DNA of 64,000 nucleotides from Paraglaciecola arctica BSs20135 (GCF_000314995.1 NZ_BAEO01000025.1:1-64000); one strand, 5' to 3'. Shown: positions 17,557 to 27,769, numbered from the stretch's first letter. Notes: generated by a model not told the origin, from the sequence alone. Numbers and translations are program-made.

Positions 17557-19749
17557 ATGCAGCTCGAACAAACACTAAAACAAGCTAAATGTACTTTTCC
17601 TTTTGCTCATCTGGGCGCGCAATTTCAGCTCTCAAACTCTATTCTTACTGTTACAACTTGGTTGCCTAATGCTGATAAAGTCAAAGTAATTGACTTAGCA
17701 TCGGGAAAGCCAATTGGCAGTTTAAAAAAAGTAGCTGACAGTCATTTATTTCGCGGTGAGTTTAAAGTTAAACAAGCACCGCTAGTTTATGCCTTTGAAG
17801 TGGGCAATAAACAGGGGCAATATCAAGTTATTGACCCTTATCAGTTTCAAGATCAGGCTTATCACGCGGTGCATTTTATTGATCACAGTGCGCAAAATGT
17901 TTATCAACAACTCGGTGCACAACTAGTTGATCTCGATCTGGGTTTAGATGCACCTATTCAAGCTACACGTTTTGCAGTGTTTGCCCCCAATGCCAGTGCC
18001 GTTTCCTTAATTGGTGAGTTTAATTACTGGGATGGTTCGTGTTTACCCATGCAAAAAACCGATATAGGTTATTGGGTATTAGTTGTACCTGGTATTGAAG
18101 CTGGGGCTAAATACAAATACCAAATTAAAGATGCGGCAGGTAATGAGTTACCTCACAAGGCAGACCCTGTGGGCTTCTACGCTGAGCAATATCCTTCACA
18201 CACTTCTGTGGTGTACGATCACGAACAATATCAATGGCAAGATAAAACATGGCTTAAAAAAGCCAATAAAGATAAATACCATCAGCCCATGAGTATTTAT
18301 GAATTGCACTTAGGTTCATGGAAACGCCCAAGTCATGAATCAGGTGACAGGTACTTAAGTTACCGAGAGTTAGCCGAGAGTTTAATTCCATATATTAAAG
18401 ACATGGGTTATACCCATATTGAACTGTTACCTGTTTCTGAATTTCCTTTTGATGGCTCCTGGGGTTATCAGCCAGTGGGATTGTTTGCACCTACTAGTCG
18501 TTTTGGTTCGCCAGATGATTTTAAGTTTTTTGTCGATCAGTGTCATCAGAATGATATAGCCGTCATCATTGACTGGGTGCCTGCGCATTTCCCCGAAGAC
18601 GGCCACGGTTTGGCTAGGTTTGACGGCACTCACGTTTACGAATACGAAGATCCGCGCAAAGGTTGGCATCCAGATTGGAATTCGTGCATTTACGATTTCG
18701 GCAAGGATACTGTGCGGCAGTTTTTGGTCGCCAATGCGTTATTTTGGGTCGATAAATACCATATTGATGGTTTACGAGTCGATGCTGTGGCATCCATGTT
18801 GTATTTGGATTATTCCCGAGAAGAAGGCGAGTGGATCCCTAATGTAGATGGCGGTAATCACAATTACGAAGCTATAAGTTTGCTGCAATGGATGAACACA
18901 GAAGTATACCAAAAATTCCCCTATGCAATGACAATAGCTGAAGAGTCTACTTCGTTCCCTAAAGTTTCCCGTCCCGTGTCTGAAGGTGGTTTGGGCTTTG
19001 GCTTTAAATGGAACATGGGTTGGATGCACGACTCGTTGCATTATATTGCTAAAGATCCGTCTTATCGTCGTTATCACCATAATGAAATTACCTTTTCTAT
19101 GGTATATGCCTTTGACGAAAATTTTGTGTTGCCTATTTCCCATGACGAAGTGGTGCACGGCAAAGGTTCGTTGCTTCGCAAAATGCCAGGGGATGAATGG
19201 CAACAAGCGGCTAACCTTCGGGCTTATGCTGGTTTTATGTATGCCCATCCGGGTAAAAAACTTAATTTTATGGGTAATGAAATTGGTCAAGCGGCAGAAT
19301 GGAATCATGACAGCTCGATTAATTGGCATTTGCTTGAGTACCCAAAACATCAAGGTATTCAAAACCTATTTCGTGACCTAAATAAGGCATATAGCAAATA
19401 TCCGGCGTTATATGAATTAGATCACAGTCATGAAGGGTTTGAATGGATTGACCATGGCAATGCCGAACAAAGTATTTTGTCGGTGTTGCGCAAGTCCAGT
19501 GGTGCAAAACAGAAAATTTATGTGCTGATTAATTTTACACCTGTGCCTTATGAAAACTTCAAGTTAGGGGTACAGGATGAAGGTGCTTATCAGCTGATTT
19601 TGAACTCAGACGATAAAAAGTATTGGGGTAGCGGCTACAAAACCAATAAAAAGATGCTAGCAGTCTCAGAGCCTTGGAATGAGCAGCCATATTCTGTCAC
19701 CGTTAATCTGCCTCCATTGGCAAGTTTATTTATTTTATTTAAAGGCTGA
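17557..19749 (+). CDS. glgB: 1,4-alpha-glucan branching enzyme
   Basis: GlgB makes the alpha-1,6 branches of glycogen. It is 730 residues long, matching the long form with an N-terminal N1 domain followed by CBM48 (TRFAVFAPNASAVSLIGEFNYWDG). GH13 motifs are IELLPVSEFPFDGSWGYQ, VIIDWVPAHFP, the nucleophile region HIDGLRVDAVASMLYLDY, the acid/base region TIAEESTSFP, and LPISHDEVVHGKGSLL. It ends 3 bp before glgX. No glgC, glgA or glgP lies in the window, so synthesis of ADP-glucose and chain extension must be encoded elsewhere. Confidence 0.96.
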   Translation: MQLEQTLKQAKCTFPFAHLGAQFQLSNSILTVTTWLPNADKVKVIDLASGKPIGSLKKVADSHLFRGEFKVKQAPLVYAFEVGNKQGQYQVIDPYQFQDQAYHAVHFIDHSAQNVYQQLGAQLVDLDLGLDAPIQATRFAVFAPNASAVSLIGEFNYWDGSCLPMQKTDIGYWVLVVPGIEAGAKYKYQIKDAAGNELPHKADPVGFYAEQYPSHTSVVYDHEQYQWQDKTWLKKANKDKYHQPMSIYELHLGSWKRPSHESGDRYLSYRELAESLIPYIKDMGYTHIELLPVSEFPFDGSWGYQPVGLFAPTSRFGSPDDFKFFVDQCHQNDIAVIIDWVPAHFPEDGHGLARFDGTHVYEYEDPRKGWHPDWNSCIYDFGKDTVRQFLVANALFWVDKYHIDGLRVDAVASMLYLDYSREEGEWIPNVDGGNHNYEAISLLQWMNTEVYQKFPYAMTIAEESTSFPKVSRPVSEGGLGFGFKWNMGWMHDSLHYIAKDPSYRRYHHNEITFSMVYAFDENFVLPISHDEVVHGKGSLLRKMPGDEWQQAANLRAYAGFMYAHPGKKLNFMGNEIGQAAEWNHDSSINWHLLEYPKHQGIQNLFRDLNKAYSKYPALYELDHSHEGFEWIDHGNAEQSILSVLRKSSGAKQKIYVLINFTPVPYENFKLGVQDEGAYQLILNSDDKKYWGSGYKTNKKMLAVSEPWNEQPYSVTVNLPPLASLFILFKG

Positions 19750-19752
19750 AAG

Positions 19753-21831
19753 ATGTCCAATTTTCAAGTTTCAGCAGGGCAACCACATCCACTAGGTGCC
19801 ACTATGGGGGACAATACATGTAATTTTGCGGTGCATTGTCCTAGTGCCGATGGTGTTGAATTATGTTTATTTGATAAAAACACAGAAGAACAGCTGGAAG
19901 TCATTTTGATGCCAGCAAAAACAGGAAAAATTTGGCATTGCCAGCTTGATAATATTCAGGCTGGGCAGTTGTATGGGTACAGAGTGATTGGAGAAAACCA
20001 TGCTCATATGGGGCTGAAATTTGATCACCAAAAGTTACTTATCGATCCCTATGCAAAAGCGTTGAGTAGGCCCGCTGTGTGGAATAAAACACAGTACCAA
20101 GGTGATAGCCAATTTATGATCCCTAAGGGCATAGTTCAAAATCCTAAATCTAATATACAACAAAGCGAAAAACCGCAAACGCCTCTTGATCAAACTGTCA
20201 TTTACGAAGCCCATGTTAAAGGCTTAACGCAACTGCACCCTGATGTACCGGAACAATACAAAGGCAAATTTTTAGGTGTTTGCCAACCAGCCATTGTGAA
20301 CCATTTAAAAGCTTTAGGTATCAGCGCTATTCAGCTAATGCCTGTGGCTGCCTTTATGCCAGAACCTTATATTACCAATAAAGGACTGACAAATTATTGG
20401 GGTTACAATCCGATTAATTACTTTTGTCCAGATCCTAGATATGTAGTTGACGATGCAGTAACTGAATTTAAAACTATGGTAAATACTTTGCATAAAGCCG
20501 GTATTGAAGTGATTTTGGACGTGGTATTTAATCATACCGCGGAAGGAGGAAGTGACGGTCAAACTCTATCATTTAAGGGCTTTGATAATTCTTCCTGTTA
20601 TTTGTTTGATCGCAATGAATATGGTGCAGTTGATTATAATAAATATGTGAATAATTCCGGCTGTGGCAATAGTGTCAATACTGCTTTTCCTTATGTGCTG
20701 AAAATGGTCATGGATGCATTGCGTTATTGGACAACAGAAATGGGCGTGGATGGTTTTCGTTTTGACCTAGCAGCCAGTTTAGGTCGTGACCCTTATGAGT
20801 TTTCATCATTGTCTGGATTTTTCCGAACTATTCGTCAAGATCCCGTGTTGATCAAGACCAAATTAATTGCTGAACCTTGGGACATAGGTCATGGTGGTTA
20901 TCGACTTGGGCAATTTCCATCAAATTGGTTAGAGTGCAATGATAAATATCGAGACACTGTACGCGCATATTGGCGTGGCGATAAAGGTCTTGTCAGTGAT
21001 TTTGCGACTCGGTTATTAGGTTCACGTGATGTGTTCCCTAAAGAGGATCGTTCTATTCTCACTTCAGTCAATAATATCAGTTATCACGACGGTTTTACCT
21101 TACACGATCTTGTCAGTTACGCTGAAAAGCATAACGAAGCGAATGGTGAACAAAACCGCGATGGTCATGGGCATAATTTGTCGGCGAATTATGGTGTTGA
21201 AGGCGTGACCAAAGATGTAAAGATACTCGCCATGCGAGAACGCCAAAAACGCAATCTTTTTGCCACTTTAATGTTGTCCCAAGGGATCCCTCATGTGCTT
21301 GGTGGCGATGAGCTCAGTCGCACTCAACAGGGCAACAACAATGCTTATTGTCAAGACAATGAAATAAACTGGCTTGATTGGACATTAAACCAACCTAAAC
21401 AAGACTTCTTAACGTTTTGCCAACATGCGATCGCACTGCGTAAAAGTAGTGAAATTCTCAATCATCTTAATTTAAAAGATGACAACTATTCGTTAGGCCA
21501 CAATGTTGAAAAAATTAATTGGTACCGACCAGATGGCGAGCGCAAGCTAGAAGACGATTGGCAAAATCACAATAATCAATCTTTTGCTGTGGAATTATGC
21601 GGGCCAATTAACGAAAGTAAATCACACCACGAACATTGGTTGTTGGTATTTAATGCCAGCAAACAGGATGTACGTTTTCATTTACCCGACTTAGGAGTTA
21701 ACACGGGCTGGCAAATCATGCTGGATACACGGTATGCGCGATGGGCTGATCAACCTGATGTGACCATCAAACACGTGCATATGCAGGCATTTAGCAGTAT
21801 CTGCGTGTTTAAGTGCTCGGTTGATGATTGA
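19753..21831 (+). CDS. glgX: Glycogen debranching enzyme
   Basis: GlgX hydrolyses alpha-1,6 branches of limit dextrins. The 692-residue protein has an N-terminal CBM48-like part (HPLGATMGDNTCNFAVHCPSADGVELCLFD) and a GH13 barrel with EVILDVVFNHTAEG, the nucleophile segment GVDGFRFDLAASLGRDP, the acid/base segment LIAEPWDIGHGGYRLGQFP and NNISYHDGFTLHDLVSY. GGDELSRTQQGNNNAYCQDN is typical of GlgX/isoamylase. It starts 3 bp after glgB and so is almost certainly co-transcribed with it. Confidence 0.95.
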   Translation: MSNFQVSAGQPHPLGATMGDNTCNFAVHCPSADGVELCLFDKNTEEQLEVILMPAKTGKIWHCQLDNIQAGQLYGYRVIGENHAHMGLKFDHQKLLIDPYAKALSRPAVWNKTQYQGDSQFMIPKGIVQNPKSNIQQSEKPQTPLDQTVIYEAHVKGLTQLHPDVPEQYKGKFLGVCQPAIVNHLKALGISAIQLMPVAAFMPEPYITNKGLTNYWGYNPINYFCPDPRYVVDDAVTEFKTMVNTLHKAGIEVILDVVFNHTAEGGSDGQTLSFKGFDNSSCYLFDRNEYGAVDYNKYVNNSGCGNSVNTAFPYVLKMVMDALRYWTTEMGVDGFRFDLAASLGRDPYEFSSLSGFFRTIRQDPVLIKTKLIAEPWDIGHGGYRLGQFPSNWLECNDKYRDTVRAYWRGDKGLVSDFATRLLGSRDVFPKEDRSILTSVNNISYHDGFTLHDLVSYAEKHNEANGEQNRDGHGHNLSANYGVEGVTKDVKILAMRERQKRNLFATLMLSQGIPHVLGGDELSRTQQGNNNAYCQDNEINWLDWTLNQPKQDFLTFCQHAIALRKSSEILNHLNLKDDNYSLGHNVEKINWYRPDGERKLEDDWQNHNNQSFAVELCGPINESKSHHEHWLLVFNASKQDVRFHLPDLGVNTGWQIMLDTRYARWADQPDVTIKHVHMQAFSSICVFKCSVDD

Positions 21832-22325
21832 TAAAGAATAAATAACATTAAACATTTGCAGGGACATGGAGAATATGTCGCTTTCAACAACATCTGTTTG
21901 TTCGTCCAGCTCACCAATAATTATGTACTCAGACTATTGATTAATACAAATAGCATGCAATAAGTTTGGAAATAGTATGGAAAACTTACTTTTGGTTGGG
22001 GTGGATTAAATGCTATTACTCAGTGGTTTTCAAAATTGATGCTGATAAATGCTAGTTTTGGCAATTATTGATGTTTTTTAAGTGAAAGTTAATTTCATGA
22101 TTACACTAGAAAAAGTCCTAGTTTCTAGTTAAAAACGCAAATTTTTAAAATTAAGCGTCTCCCTCCTAGATTTATTCTCAATAATGAAGATTAATTACCT
22201 AAAAATGGAGCCTTTAGTGACTATTTTTAGGTAATTGGTAATTTTTCAACAATTTGGTTCTTTGTCATTCCTTGATTAGAATGCCCGCGAATTTGGTATG
22301 ACTATCGGGAATTAGGCAACAGTTT
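21832..22325. other. 494-bp gap after glgX with a 13-bp perfect inverted repeat
   Basis: No gene was recognised. A well-spaced ATG near 21873 opens only 21 codons with no recognisable similarity. The notable structure is a perfect 13-bp inverted repeat, ATTACCTAAAAAT (22194-22206) and its complement (22223-22235), separated by 16 nt and about 90 bp upstream of the second GAPDH gene. It lacks a following T-tract, so it looks more like a paired operator or RNA stem than a terminator. Confidence 0.5.
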
Positions 22326-23789
22326 ATGAATCAGCAGTTAGAGCAAGAACTCAGTAGTAGTTGGCAAGAAAGGCAAGAGTACGCGGAACAAATGCAGCCG
22401 GTATTGGGCAAACTTTATCGTAACCGTGCCATTGAAATTTCGGTTTATGGTCGACCTCTACTCGGGGCCAGTGCCATTGAAATCATTAAAGCTCATCGTA
22501 CTGTTAGGTTAAAAGAACAAAGCAAACTTAGATTAAGAGAGAGCTGGCCGTTGTTACAAGTTCTCAACGAAATGGAGTTGGCTCCAGCCCAAATTGATTT
22601 GGGAAAATTGGCTTACGCTTATCACTATGACCCTTCGTTTAAAACACAAACAATTGAAGATTATTTATCTGAGCAACTCAAAAGTATTGTTAATGTTAAA
22701 GATCATCAGGCGCCACAAGATGTGGTGTTATATGGTTTTGGGCGTATCGGTAGACTGTTAGCTAGGCTGTTGATAGAAAGACAAGGTACCAATAACAAAT
22801 TACGCTTAAAAGCGATAGTCGTGCGCGGTGGTAAAGAAGGTGATTTAGAAAAACGTGCCAGTTTATTAAGGCGTGATTCGGTGCATGGACCATTTAATGG
22901 CAGCATAACCATAGACTTAGAAAAAAATGCTATCAAGGCTAATGGCTCTTATATCCAAGTTATTTATGCCAATAGTCCAGCTGAGGTAGATTACAGCCAA
23001 TATGGGATTGAACAGGCAATAGTAGTAGACAACACTGGAATGTGGCGTGATGAAGCAGGGCTTGGCCAACATTTACAGTCTAAAGGTGTTAAAAAGGTAT
23101 TGTTAACTGCACCTGGAAAAGGCGATATTAAGAATATTGTATACGGGGTAAATGACAATGACATATTGTCGTCAGATTTGATCTTGTCTGCGGCCAGTTG
23201 TACCACTAACGCCATCACACCTGTTCTCAAAGCGCTAGATGAAAAATATGTGATTGAAAGTGGCCATGTTGAAACCGTGCACTCCTATACCAATGATCAA
23301 AACTTGATTGATAATTTTCATAAGGGTGATCGTAGAGGGCGCAGTGCCCCGTTAAATATGGTGATTACAGAAACAGGCGCTGCTACCGCAGTGGCTAAAG
23401 CTTATCCAAAATTAGAGGGTAAATTAACTGGTAGCTCTATTCGAGTGCCAACACCCAACGTTTCTTTAGCCATATTAAACTTACATTTAGGTGAGTCCAC
23501 AGATAAAATAGCGCTCAATGAATATTTACGGGATATTGCTTTATTTTCGCCGCTGCAACATCAAATTAATTTCACTGCTTCAAAAGAAATTGTATCTACT
23601 GACTTAGTGGGGACTCGTGCACCTTCGGTTGTTGATTCCCAAGCGACAATAGTGGCAGGGAAGAGAGCTACTTTATATGTTTGGTATGACAATGAATTTG
23701 GCTACAGTTGTCAGGTGATGAAAGTGCTGCAACATATGGCAGGTTTAGTGTATCCCACCTTGCCAGAGTCTTTGCCAAGCAAAATATAA
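22326..23789 (+). CDS. Glyceraldehyde-3-phosphate dehydrogenase, long form
   Basis: This second GAPDH is 487 residues long, about 155 more than GapA, because of an N-terminal extension of about 130 residues before the NAD motif VLYGFGRIGRLLARLL. The catalytic cysteine is in LSAASCTTNAITPVLKAL (about residue 293) and the histidine in VETVHSYTNDQNLIDNFHKGDRRG split over two turns. The C-terminal YVWYDNEFGYSCQVMKV is intact, so it should be active. Long GAPDHs of this kind occur beside the normal GapA in Vibrio, Shewanella and Alteromonas; a gluconeogenic role is suggested by family context, not shown. It is monocistronic with a strong terminator. Confidence 0.9.
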   Translation: MNQQLEQELSSSWQERQEYAEQMQPVLGKLYRNRAIEISVYGRPLLGASAIEIIKAHRTVRLKEQSKLRLRESWPLLQVLNEMELAPAQIDLGKLAYAYHYDPSFKTQTIEDYLSEQLKSIVNVKDHQAPQDVVLYGFGRIGRLLARLLIERQGTNNKLRLKAIVVRGGKEGDLEKRASLLRRDSVHGPFNGSITIDLEKNAIKANGSYIQVIYANSPAEVDYSQYGIEQAIVVDNTGMWRDEAGLGQHLQSKGVKKVLLTAPGKGDIKNIVYGVNDNDILSSDLILSAASCTTNAITPVLKALDEKYVIESGHVETVHSYTNDQNLIDNFHKGDRRGRSAPLNMVITETGAATAVAKAYPKLEGKLTGSSIRVPTPNVSLAILNLHLGESTDKIALNEYLRDIALFSPLQHQINFTASKEIVSTDLVGTRAPSVVDSQATIVAGKRATLYVWYDNEFGYSCQVMKVLQHMAGLVYPTLPESLPSKI

Positions 23790-23826
23790 TGTTTGTGCAA
23801 TTATTTGAAAATTAATGTAATACAAT

Positions 23827-23846
23827 CCCGCTTCGGCGGGTTTTTA
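23827..23846 (+). terminator. Terminator of the long GAPDH gene
   Basis: CCCGC-TTCG-GCGGG followed by TTTTTA, a compact UUCG tetraloop hairpin with a U-tract, lies about 35 bp after the stop codon. Confidence 0.92.
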
Positions 23847-23898
23847 TTACCAAGCACAAAAAGATGTTAATAAGTGTCGTTATTAAGAGTACTTATAT

Positions 23899-24420
23899 TT
23901 GAATAAATTACTTAACAAAGTTAAACAAATCAAATGGCATATTTGGCTAAGAGATCTTGGCATACTAGGTGCGATATTTGTTGCAATAAGTGTCTGGCAA
24001 TCACGTGATATGCTCGATATTGATAGCCATCTGCTGCTCAAAGATCAATTACTGGTGAGTATGGATGGGCAGACTAATACAATATTAAAAGCTGACAAAC
24101 CTACTCTGATTTATTTTTTTGCTCCTTGGTGCAAAATTTGTTCTCTTAGTATCGGTAATCTTGAGTATCTAGATACCAACAAATTAAATATTGTAAGAAT
24201 TGCATTAGATTATACAAATGTAGAAGAAGTCCAAGATTTTGCTGATAAACACAATATTTCAAGTCAAATATTGTTGGGTCACAAAGGAATAAAACAACAA
24301 TTTAAAATTCAAGGTTACCCGACCTACTATATTCTGGATCAACAGCAAAAAGTGCTGGCAAAGTCATATGGCTATTCAACTGCGTTAGGCCTAAAACTAA
24401 GGCAGGTTTTTTCAGGATAA
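23899..24420 (+). CDS. Membrane-anchored thioredoxin-like protein
   Basis: This 173-residue protein has one N-terminal transmembrane segment (about residues 15-32, LRDLGILGAIFVAISVW) and a periplasmic thioredoxin fold of the TlpA/ResA/ScsD kind. The active site is FFAPWCKICSLS, with the CxxC pair near residues 78 and 81. The cis-proline segment is IQGYPTYYILD. The start is TTG, with AAGAG upstream. It probably transfers thiol electrons in the periplasm; the partner cannot be told from the neighbours. It appears to be transcribed alone between a terminator and a GTG-started peptidase gene. Confidence 0.82.
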   Translation: MNKLLNKVKQIKWHIWLRDLGILGAIFVAISVWQSRDMLDIDSHLLLKDQLLVSMDGQTNTILKADKPTLIYFFAPWCKICSLSIGNLEYLDTNKLNIVRIALDYTNVEEVQDFADKHNISSQILLGHKGIKQQFKIQGYPTYYILDQQQKVLAKSYGYSTALGLKLRQVFSG

Positions 24421-24493
24421 ACCTTTATCTCTAGTCCTTTTTTGATAGTGATTGTGATAAATTACTGCAGTAAAATTTCCATGGGAACAAAAC

Positions 24494-25621
24494 GTGAGAA
24501 TCAGTAGCAATTTTGATAGCGGAAATATCCAAATTATCCGTGCAGACGATCCATTAAATATTCAACTTAGTATCCGTAAAGATAACCAATCTGATTTTTA
24601 TCAGTGGTTTCACTTTAAACTTGAAACTCAAAGTTTTGTTTCTCATCAAATAGCTATCACCGATCTTGAAAAATCTGCTTATCCTGGTGGATGGCAGAAC
24701 TATGGAGCTGTTGCATCATATGACAGACAAGAGTGGTTTCGAGTAGATTGCGAATTTGATGGTGATACCTTAACCATTCAGCATACGCCTGAATTTGAAA
24801 ATATCTATTACGCCTATTTTGCTCCATATAGTTATGAACGGCATTTAGACTTACTCAGTTGGGCGCAAAATTCCTCTGCTTGTCGTCAGGAGTATTTAGG
24901 AGAAACCTTAGACGGACGGGATATGTCTTTGCTGGTTGTGGGTGAACCCGAAGAAGGCAAAAAAGTGATTTGGGTAACCGCTCGCCAACATCCCGGCGAA
25001 ACTATGGCCGAGTGGCTCATTGAAGGATTTTTGGAGCGTCTATTAGACGAAGACGATGGATTATCCAGACAATTATTAGATAAAGTCGTTTTTTACATTG
25101 TACCCAACATGAATCCAGATGGTTCGGTGCGAGGACATTTACGTACTAATGCCAAAGGTGTGAACTTAAACCGCGAATGGCAAGCCCCCAGTATGGAAAA
25201 CAGCCCTGAAGTGTATTTAGTAAAACAAAAAATGTTAGACACAGGTGTAGACATGTTTTTGGATGTACATGGGGATGAGGCATTACCTTATAATTTTGTT
25301 GCTGGCTGCGAAGGTAATCCTAATTACAATCAACGTTTAAAAGAACTTGAAGATAAGTTCAAAGCTGCATTTATGGTAGCCACTCCAGAATTTCAAGACG
25401 AATATGGTTACGATAAAGATGAGCCAGGTAAGAGTAATTTAACAGTTGCAACCAATGCGGTAGGGCATCAATTTGATTGTTTGGCTTACACCTTGGAAAT
25501 GCCATTTAAAGATAATATTGATTTACCAGACTCTGTTTATGGATGGTCACCAGCTCGCTGTAAGCAACTGGGTGATGATGTATTGATTGCCATGCGCGCA
25601 GTAGTTGATATTCTTCGCTAG
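24494..25621 (+). CDS. M14-family zinc carboxypeptidase (cytosolic type)
   Basis: This 375-residue protein matches bacterial members of the cytosolic carboxypeptidase (CCP-like) branch of M14. A beta-rich N-terminal domain of about 125 residues precedes the catalytic domain. The zinc site is ARQHPGETMAEW (His and Glu near 165) plus the later His of FLDVHGDEALPYNF. The arginine/asparagine substrate site is in LRTNAKGVNLNREW, and the catalytic Glu is in YTLEMPFKDN. No signal peptide is present, so it should act in the cytoplasm. It starts at GTG; the ATG codons downstream would cut the first domain. The natural substrate is unknown. Confidence 0.87.
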   Translation: MRISSNFDSGNIQIIRADDPLNIQLSIRKDNQSDFYQWFHFKLETQSFVSHQIAITDLEKSAYPGGWQNYGAVASYDRQEWFRVDCEFDGDTLTIQHTPEFENIYYAYFAPYSYERHLDLLSWAQNSSACRQEYLGETLDGRDMSLLVVGEPEEGKKVIWVTARQHPGETMAEWLIEGFLERLLDEDDGLSRQLLDKVVFYIVPNMNPDGSVRGHLRTNAKGVNLNREWQAPSMENSPEVYLVKQKMLDTGVDMFLDVHGDEALPYNFVAGCEGNPNYNQRLKELEDKFKAAFMVATPEFQDEYGYDKDEPGKSNLTVATNAVGHQFDCLAYTLEMPFKDNIDLPDSVYGWSPARCKQLGDDVLIAMRAVVDILR

Positions 25622-25681
25622 TAAAAAAAATGTATAAAAAAATAATTATAATAAAACAACTAAAAATTAAGGGGAAAACCG

Positions 25682-27352
25682 TTGGAAGCTTTTCATAATT
25701 TACTGAAATCTATGGATGGCATGTTGGGGGGCGCTTGGTGGTTCCCATACGTGTTATTGGGTACAGGCTTATTTTTTACAATCTACTTAAAATTTCCTCA
25801 AGTGCGTTATTTCAAACACGCTTGGAAGGTAGTGACAGGTAAATATGATAAAGCCGACGCACCTGGTGATACCTCACATTTTAGAGCCTTAACTACTGCG
25901 CTTTCAGGCACTGTTGGTACAGGTAATATTGGTGGCGTAGCCTTTGCTCTGTTTTTAGGCGGGCCTGCAGCTTTGTTTTGGATGTGGGCAACGGCATTTT
26001 TTGGTATGACAACTAAGTTTGTTGAGGTGACGCTGTCACACAAATACCGTGATAAAACCCCAGATGGCACTATGGCTGGTGGCCCCATGTATTACATGGA
26101 CAAACGTTTGAATATGAAATGGTTAGCCGTTGCTTTTGCGGTTGCCACTGTTATTAGTTCTTTTGGAACAGGTAACCTTCCACAAAGTAATAGTATTGCT
26201 ACGAGTATTGAATCTACCTTTGGTTTTGATCCTCTAGTCGTAGGTAGTATTCTTGGAATACTTTTGGCATTGGTTATCTTAGGTGGTATCACACGTATTG
26301 CGGCTGTTACGTCAAAAATAGTGCCGCTAATGGCCTTAATCTATATTGTTGGTGCCTTTACTGTCATATTTGCCAATTTGGAAAACGTTGGGCCCGCTTT
26401 TGTTTCAGTGTTTGCTGATGTGTTTACTGGTTCAGCTGCTACTGGTGGATTTTTAGGTGCAACTATCGCTTACGCCTTTAACCGCGGTGTTAACAGAGGC
26501 CTGTTTTCAAACGAAGCCGGGCAGGGTTCTGCCCCTATCGCTCACGCTGCTGCTAAAACTGATGAGCCTGTCGCTGAGGGCATGGTGTCTATTCTTGAGC
26601 CGTTCATCGATACCATTCTTATTTGTACTGTCACTGGTTTGGTTATCCTTTCTTCTGGTGTCTGGAAAGAAAAACATCTTAATACCTTCGATCGTACTGA
26701 TATGTACATATTAGCGGGTGATTATGTTGAATCTGACCCTGCAGATAAACAAACTCTTTTTGCCTATATTAATGGTATTGAAGGTCATGGCGTCAGTGAT
26801 TTTAATGGTGAGATACAAGTCGTTAATGGCAAGGCTGTGAGTAAAGGTTTTACGATTTTTAATGCGCGCTCCTTTGCAGATAATGTGGTTTTCTCACTAG
26901 GGGAACCAGAGGACAACTACACAGGTACATTAAAAGTGGTAGATGGTAACCTACTCAAAGATAGCATTATCGTAAGAGGTGAGTCGTTAATTCATTCCGC
27001 GAGTCTTACCGCCCTAGCTTTCACTAAAGGTTTCTTAGGGGAATCCGGCAAATATATAGTATCCATAGGATTATTATTGTTCGCGTTTTCTACTGCGATC
27101 GCATGGTCGTATTATGGTGATAGAGCCATGACATATTTGTTTGGTCCGCGCTCAGTAATGCCTTATCGCGTAGTTTACGTTGCTGGCTTTGTATGGGCCG
27201 CAGTATCAGATACCACACTTGTATGGACCTTGTCTGCGGTGGCTATAGTGGTGATGACCTTGCCTAACTTGTTTGGTATTTTCTTACTACGTAAAGAAAT
27301 GAAAGATTCAGTTGCAGAATACTGGACCAAGTTTAATAAAGAAAACAAATAA
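25682..27352 (+). CDS. Alanine/glycine:cation symporter (AGCS family) with a large loop insert
   Basis: This is a sodium- or proton-coupled small amino acid importer. Family motifs are [18 protein letters not shown], the [17 protein letters not shown] unwound-helix motif, [46 protein letters not shown] and [13 protein letters not shown]. Most members have about 450-490 residues; this one has 556. The extra length is mainly a hydrophilic segment of about 100 residues at about 330-434, between two membrane helices. The start is a TTG with AGGGG 7 nt upstream. A strong terminator follows, so the gene stands alone. Confidence 0.92.
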   Translation: MEAFHNLLKSMDGMLGGAWWFPYVLLGTGLFFTIYLKFPQVRYFKHAWKVVTGKYDKADAPGDTSHFRALTTALSGTVGTGNIGGVAFALFLGGPAALFWMWATAFFGMTTKFVEVTLSHKYRDKTPDGTMAGGPMYYMDKRLNMKWLAVAFAVATVISSFGTGNLPQSNSIATSIESTFGFDPLVVGSILGILLALVILGGITRIAAVTSKIVPLMALIYIVGAFTVIFANLENVGPAFVSVFADVFTGSAATGGFLGATIAYAFNRGVNRGLFSNEAGQGSAPIAHAAAKTDEPVAEGMVSILEPFIDTILICTVTGLVILSSGVWKEKHLNTFDRTDMYILAGDYVESDPADKQTLFAYINGIEGHGVSDFNGEIQVVNGKAVSKGFTIFNARSFADNVVFSLGEPEDNYTGTLKVVDGNLLKDSIIVRGESLIHSASLTALAFTKGFLGESGKYIVSIGLLLFAFSTAIAWSYYGDRAMTYLFGPRSVMPYRVVYVAGFVWAAVSDTTLVWTLSAVAIVVMTLPNLFGIFLLRKEMKDSVAEYWTKFNKENK

Positions 27353-27372
27353 CCTTTGATGGTTTGTGACAG

Positions 27373-27400
27373 GCGCGGCTAGTAGCCGCGCTTTTCTATT
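27373..27400 (+). terminator. Terminator after the AGCS symporter gene
   Basis: GCGCGGCT/AGCCGCGC, an 8-bp perfect stem with an AGT loop, is followed by TTTTCTATTTT. It lies about 20 bp after the stop. Confidence 0.9.
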
Positions 27401-27439
27401 TTGTCCCTATGTTGGATATCAAAGATTGGAGAAAAATAT

Positions 27440-27766
27440 ATGGCATTGATAGATTGCCCTAGCTGTAATAAAAAAATATCGGATAAAGCTCAAAGTTGTC
27501 AGCACTGCGGTTTTGCCTTAGGCGAAGCTGATGCTGAAGACATCGCCCGTAAACTAAGCTTAAATAAGTATTTGAAAAACCAAAGGATCCAAACCCAATC
27601 CATGGTCGCTATGTTGTTATTTGTAGCGGGTTTTGGTTTTATGTATTGGGGTGGGGCAACACCAGGCGATTTACAACATAATCTTGCTATAGGTTTGGCG
27701 ATAGTTGGCTTTGTTTGGTACATAGTGAACCGTGTGCGTTTGATACTTTTAAAAAGGTCTGATTAA
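27440..27766 (+). CDS. Zinc-ribbon membrane protein
   Basis: This 108-residue protein (start at the ATG at 27440, with GGAG 9 nt upstream; the frame is open from 27401) begins with a zinc ribbon, CPSCNKKISDKAQSCQHCG, whose four cysteines would hold one zinc. Two transmembrane helices follow (about 55-73 and 79-97 of the mature count), ending in a basic tail. Such zinc-ribbon/two-helix proteins are common and uncharacterised. It is the first of a tight group (zinc ribbon, YeaC, DUF349, RluF) with gaps of 3 bp or overlaps. Confidence 0.78.
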   Translation: MALIDCPSCNKKISDKAQSCQHCGFALGEADAEDIARKLSLNKYLKNQRIQTQSMVAMLLFVAGFGFMYWGGATPGDLQHNLAIGLAIVGFVWYIVNRVRLILLKRSD

Positions 27767-27769
27767 AAA

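Noticed and set aside
18772-19362. Long 196-codon frame antisense to glgB
   Set aside because: Fully inside the conserved branching enzyme on the other strand, with no ribosome site and no recognisable fold; a shadow frame.
21873-21938. Possible 21-codon leader peptide after glgX
   Set aside because: An ATG with GGAG upstream is present, but the short peptide has no similarity, no attenuator follows, and the next gene is almost 400 bp away.
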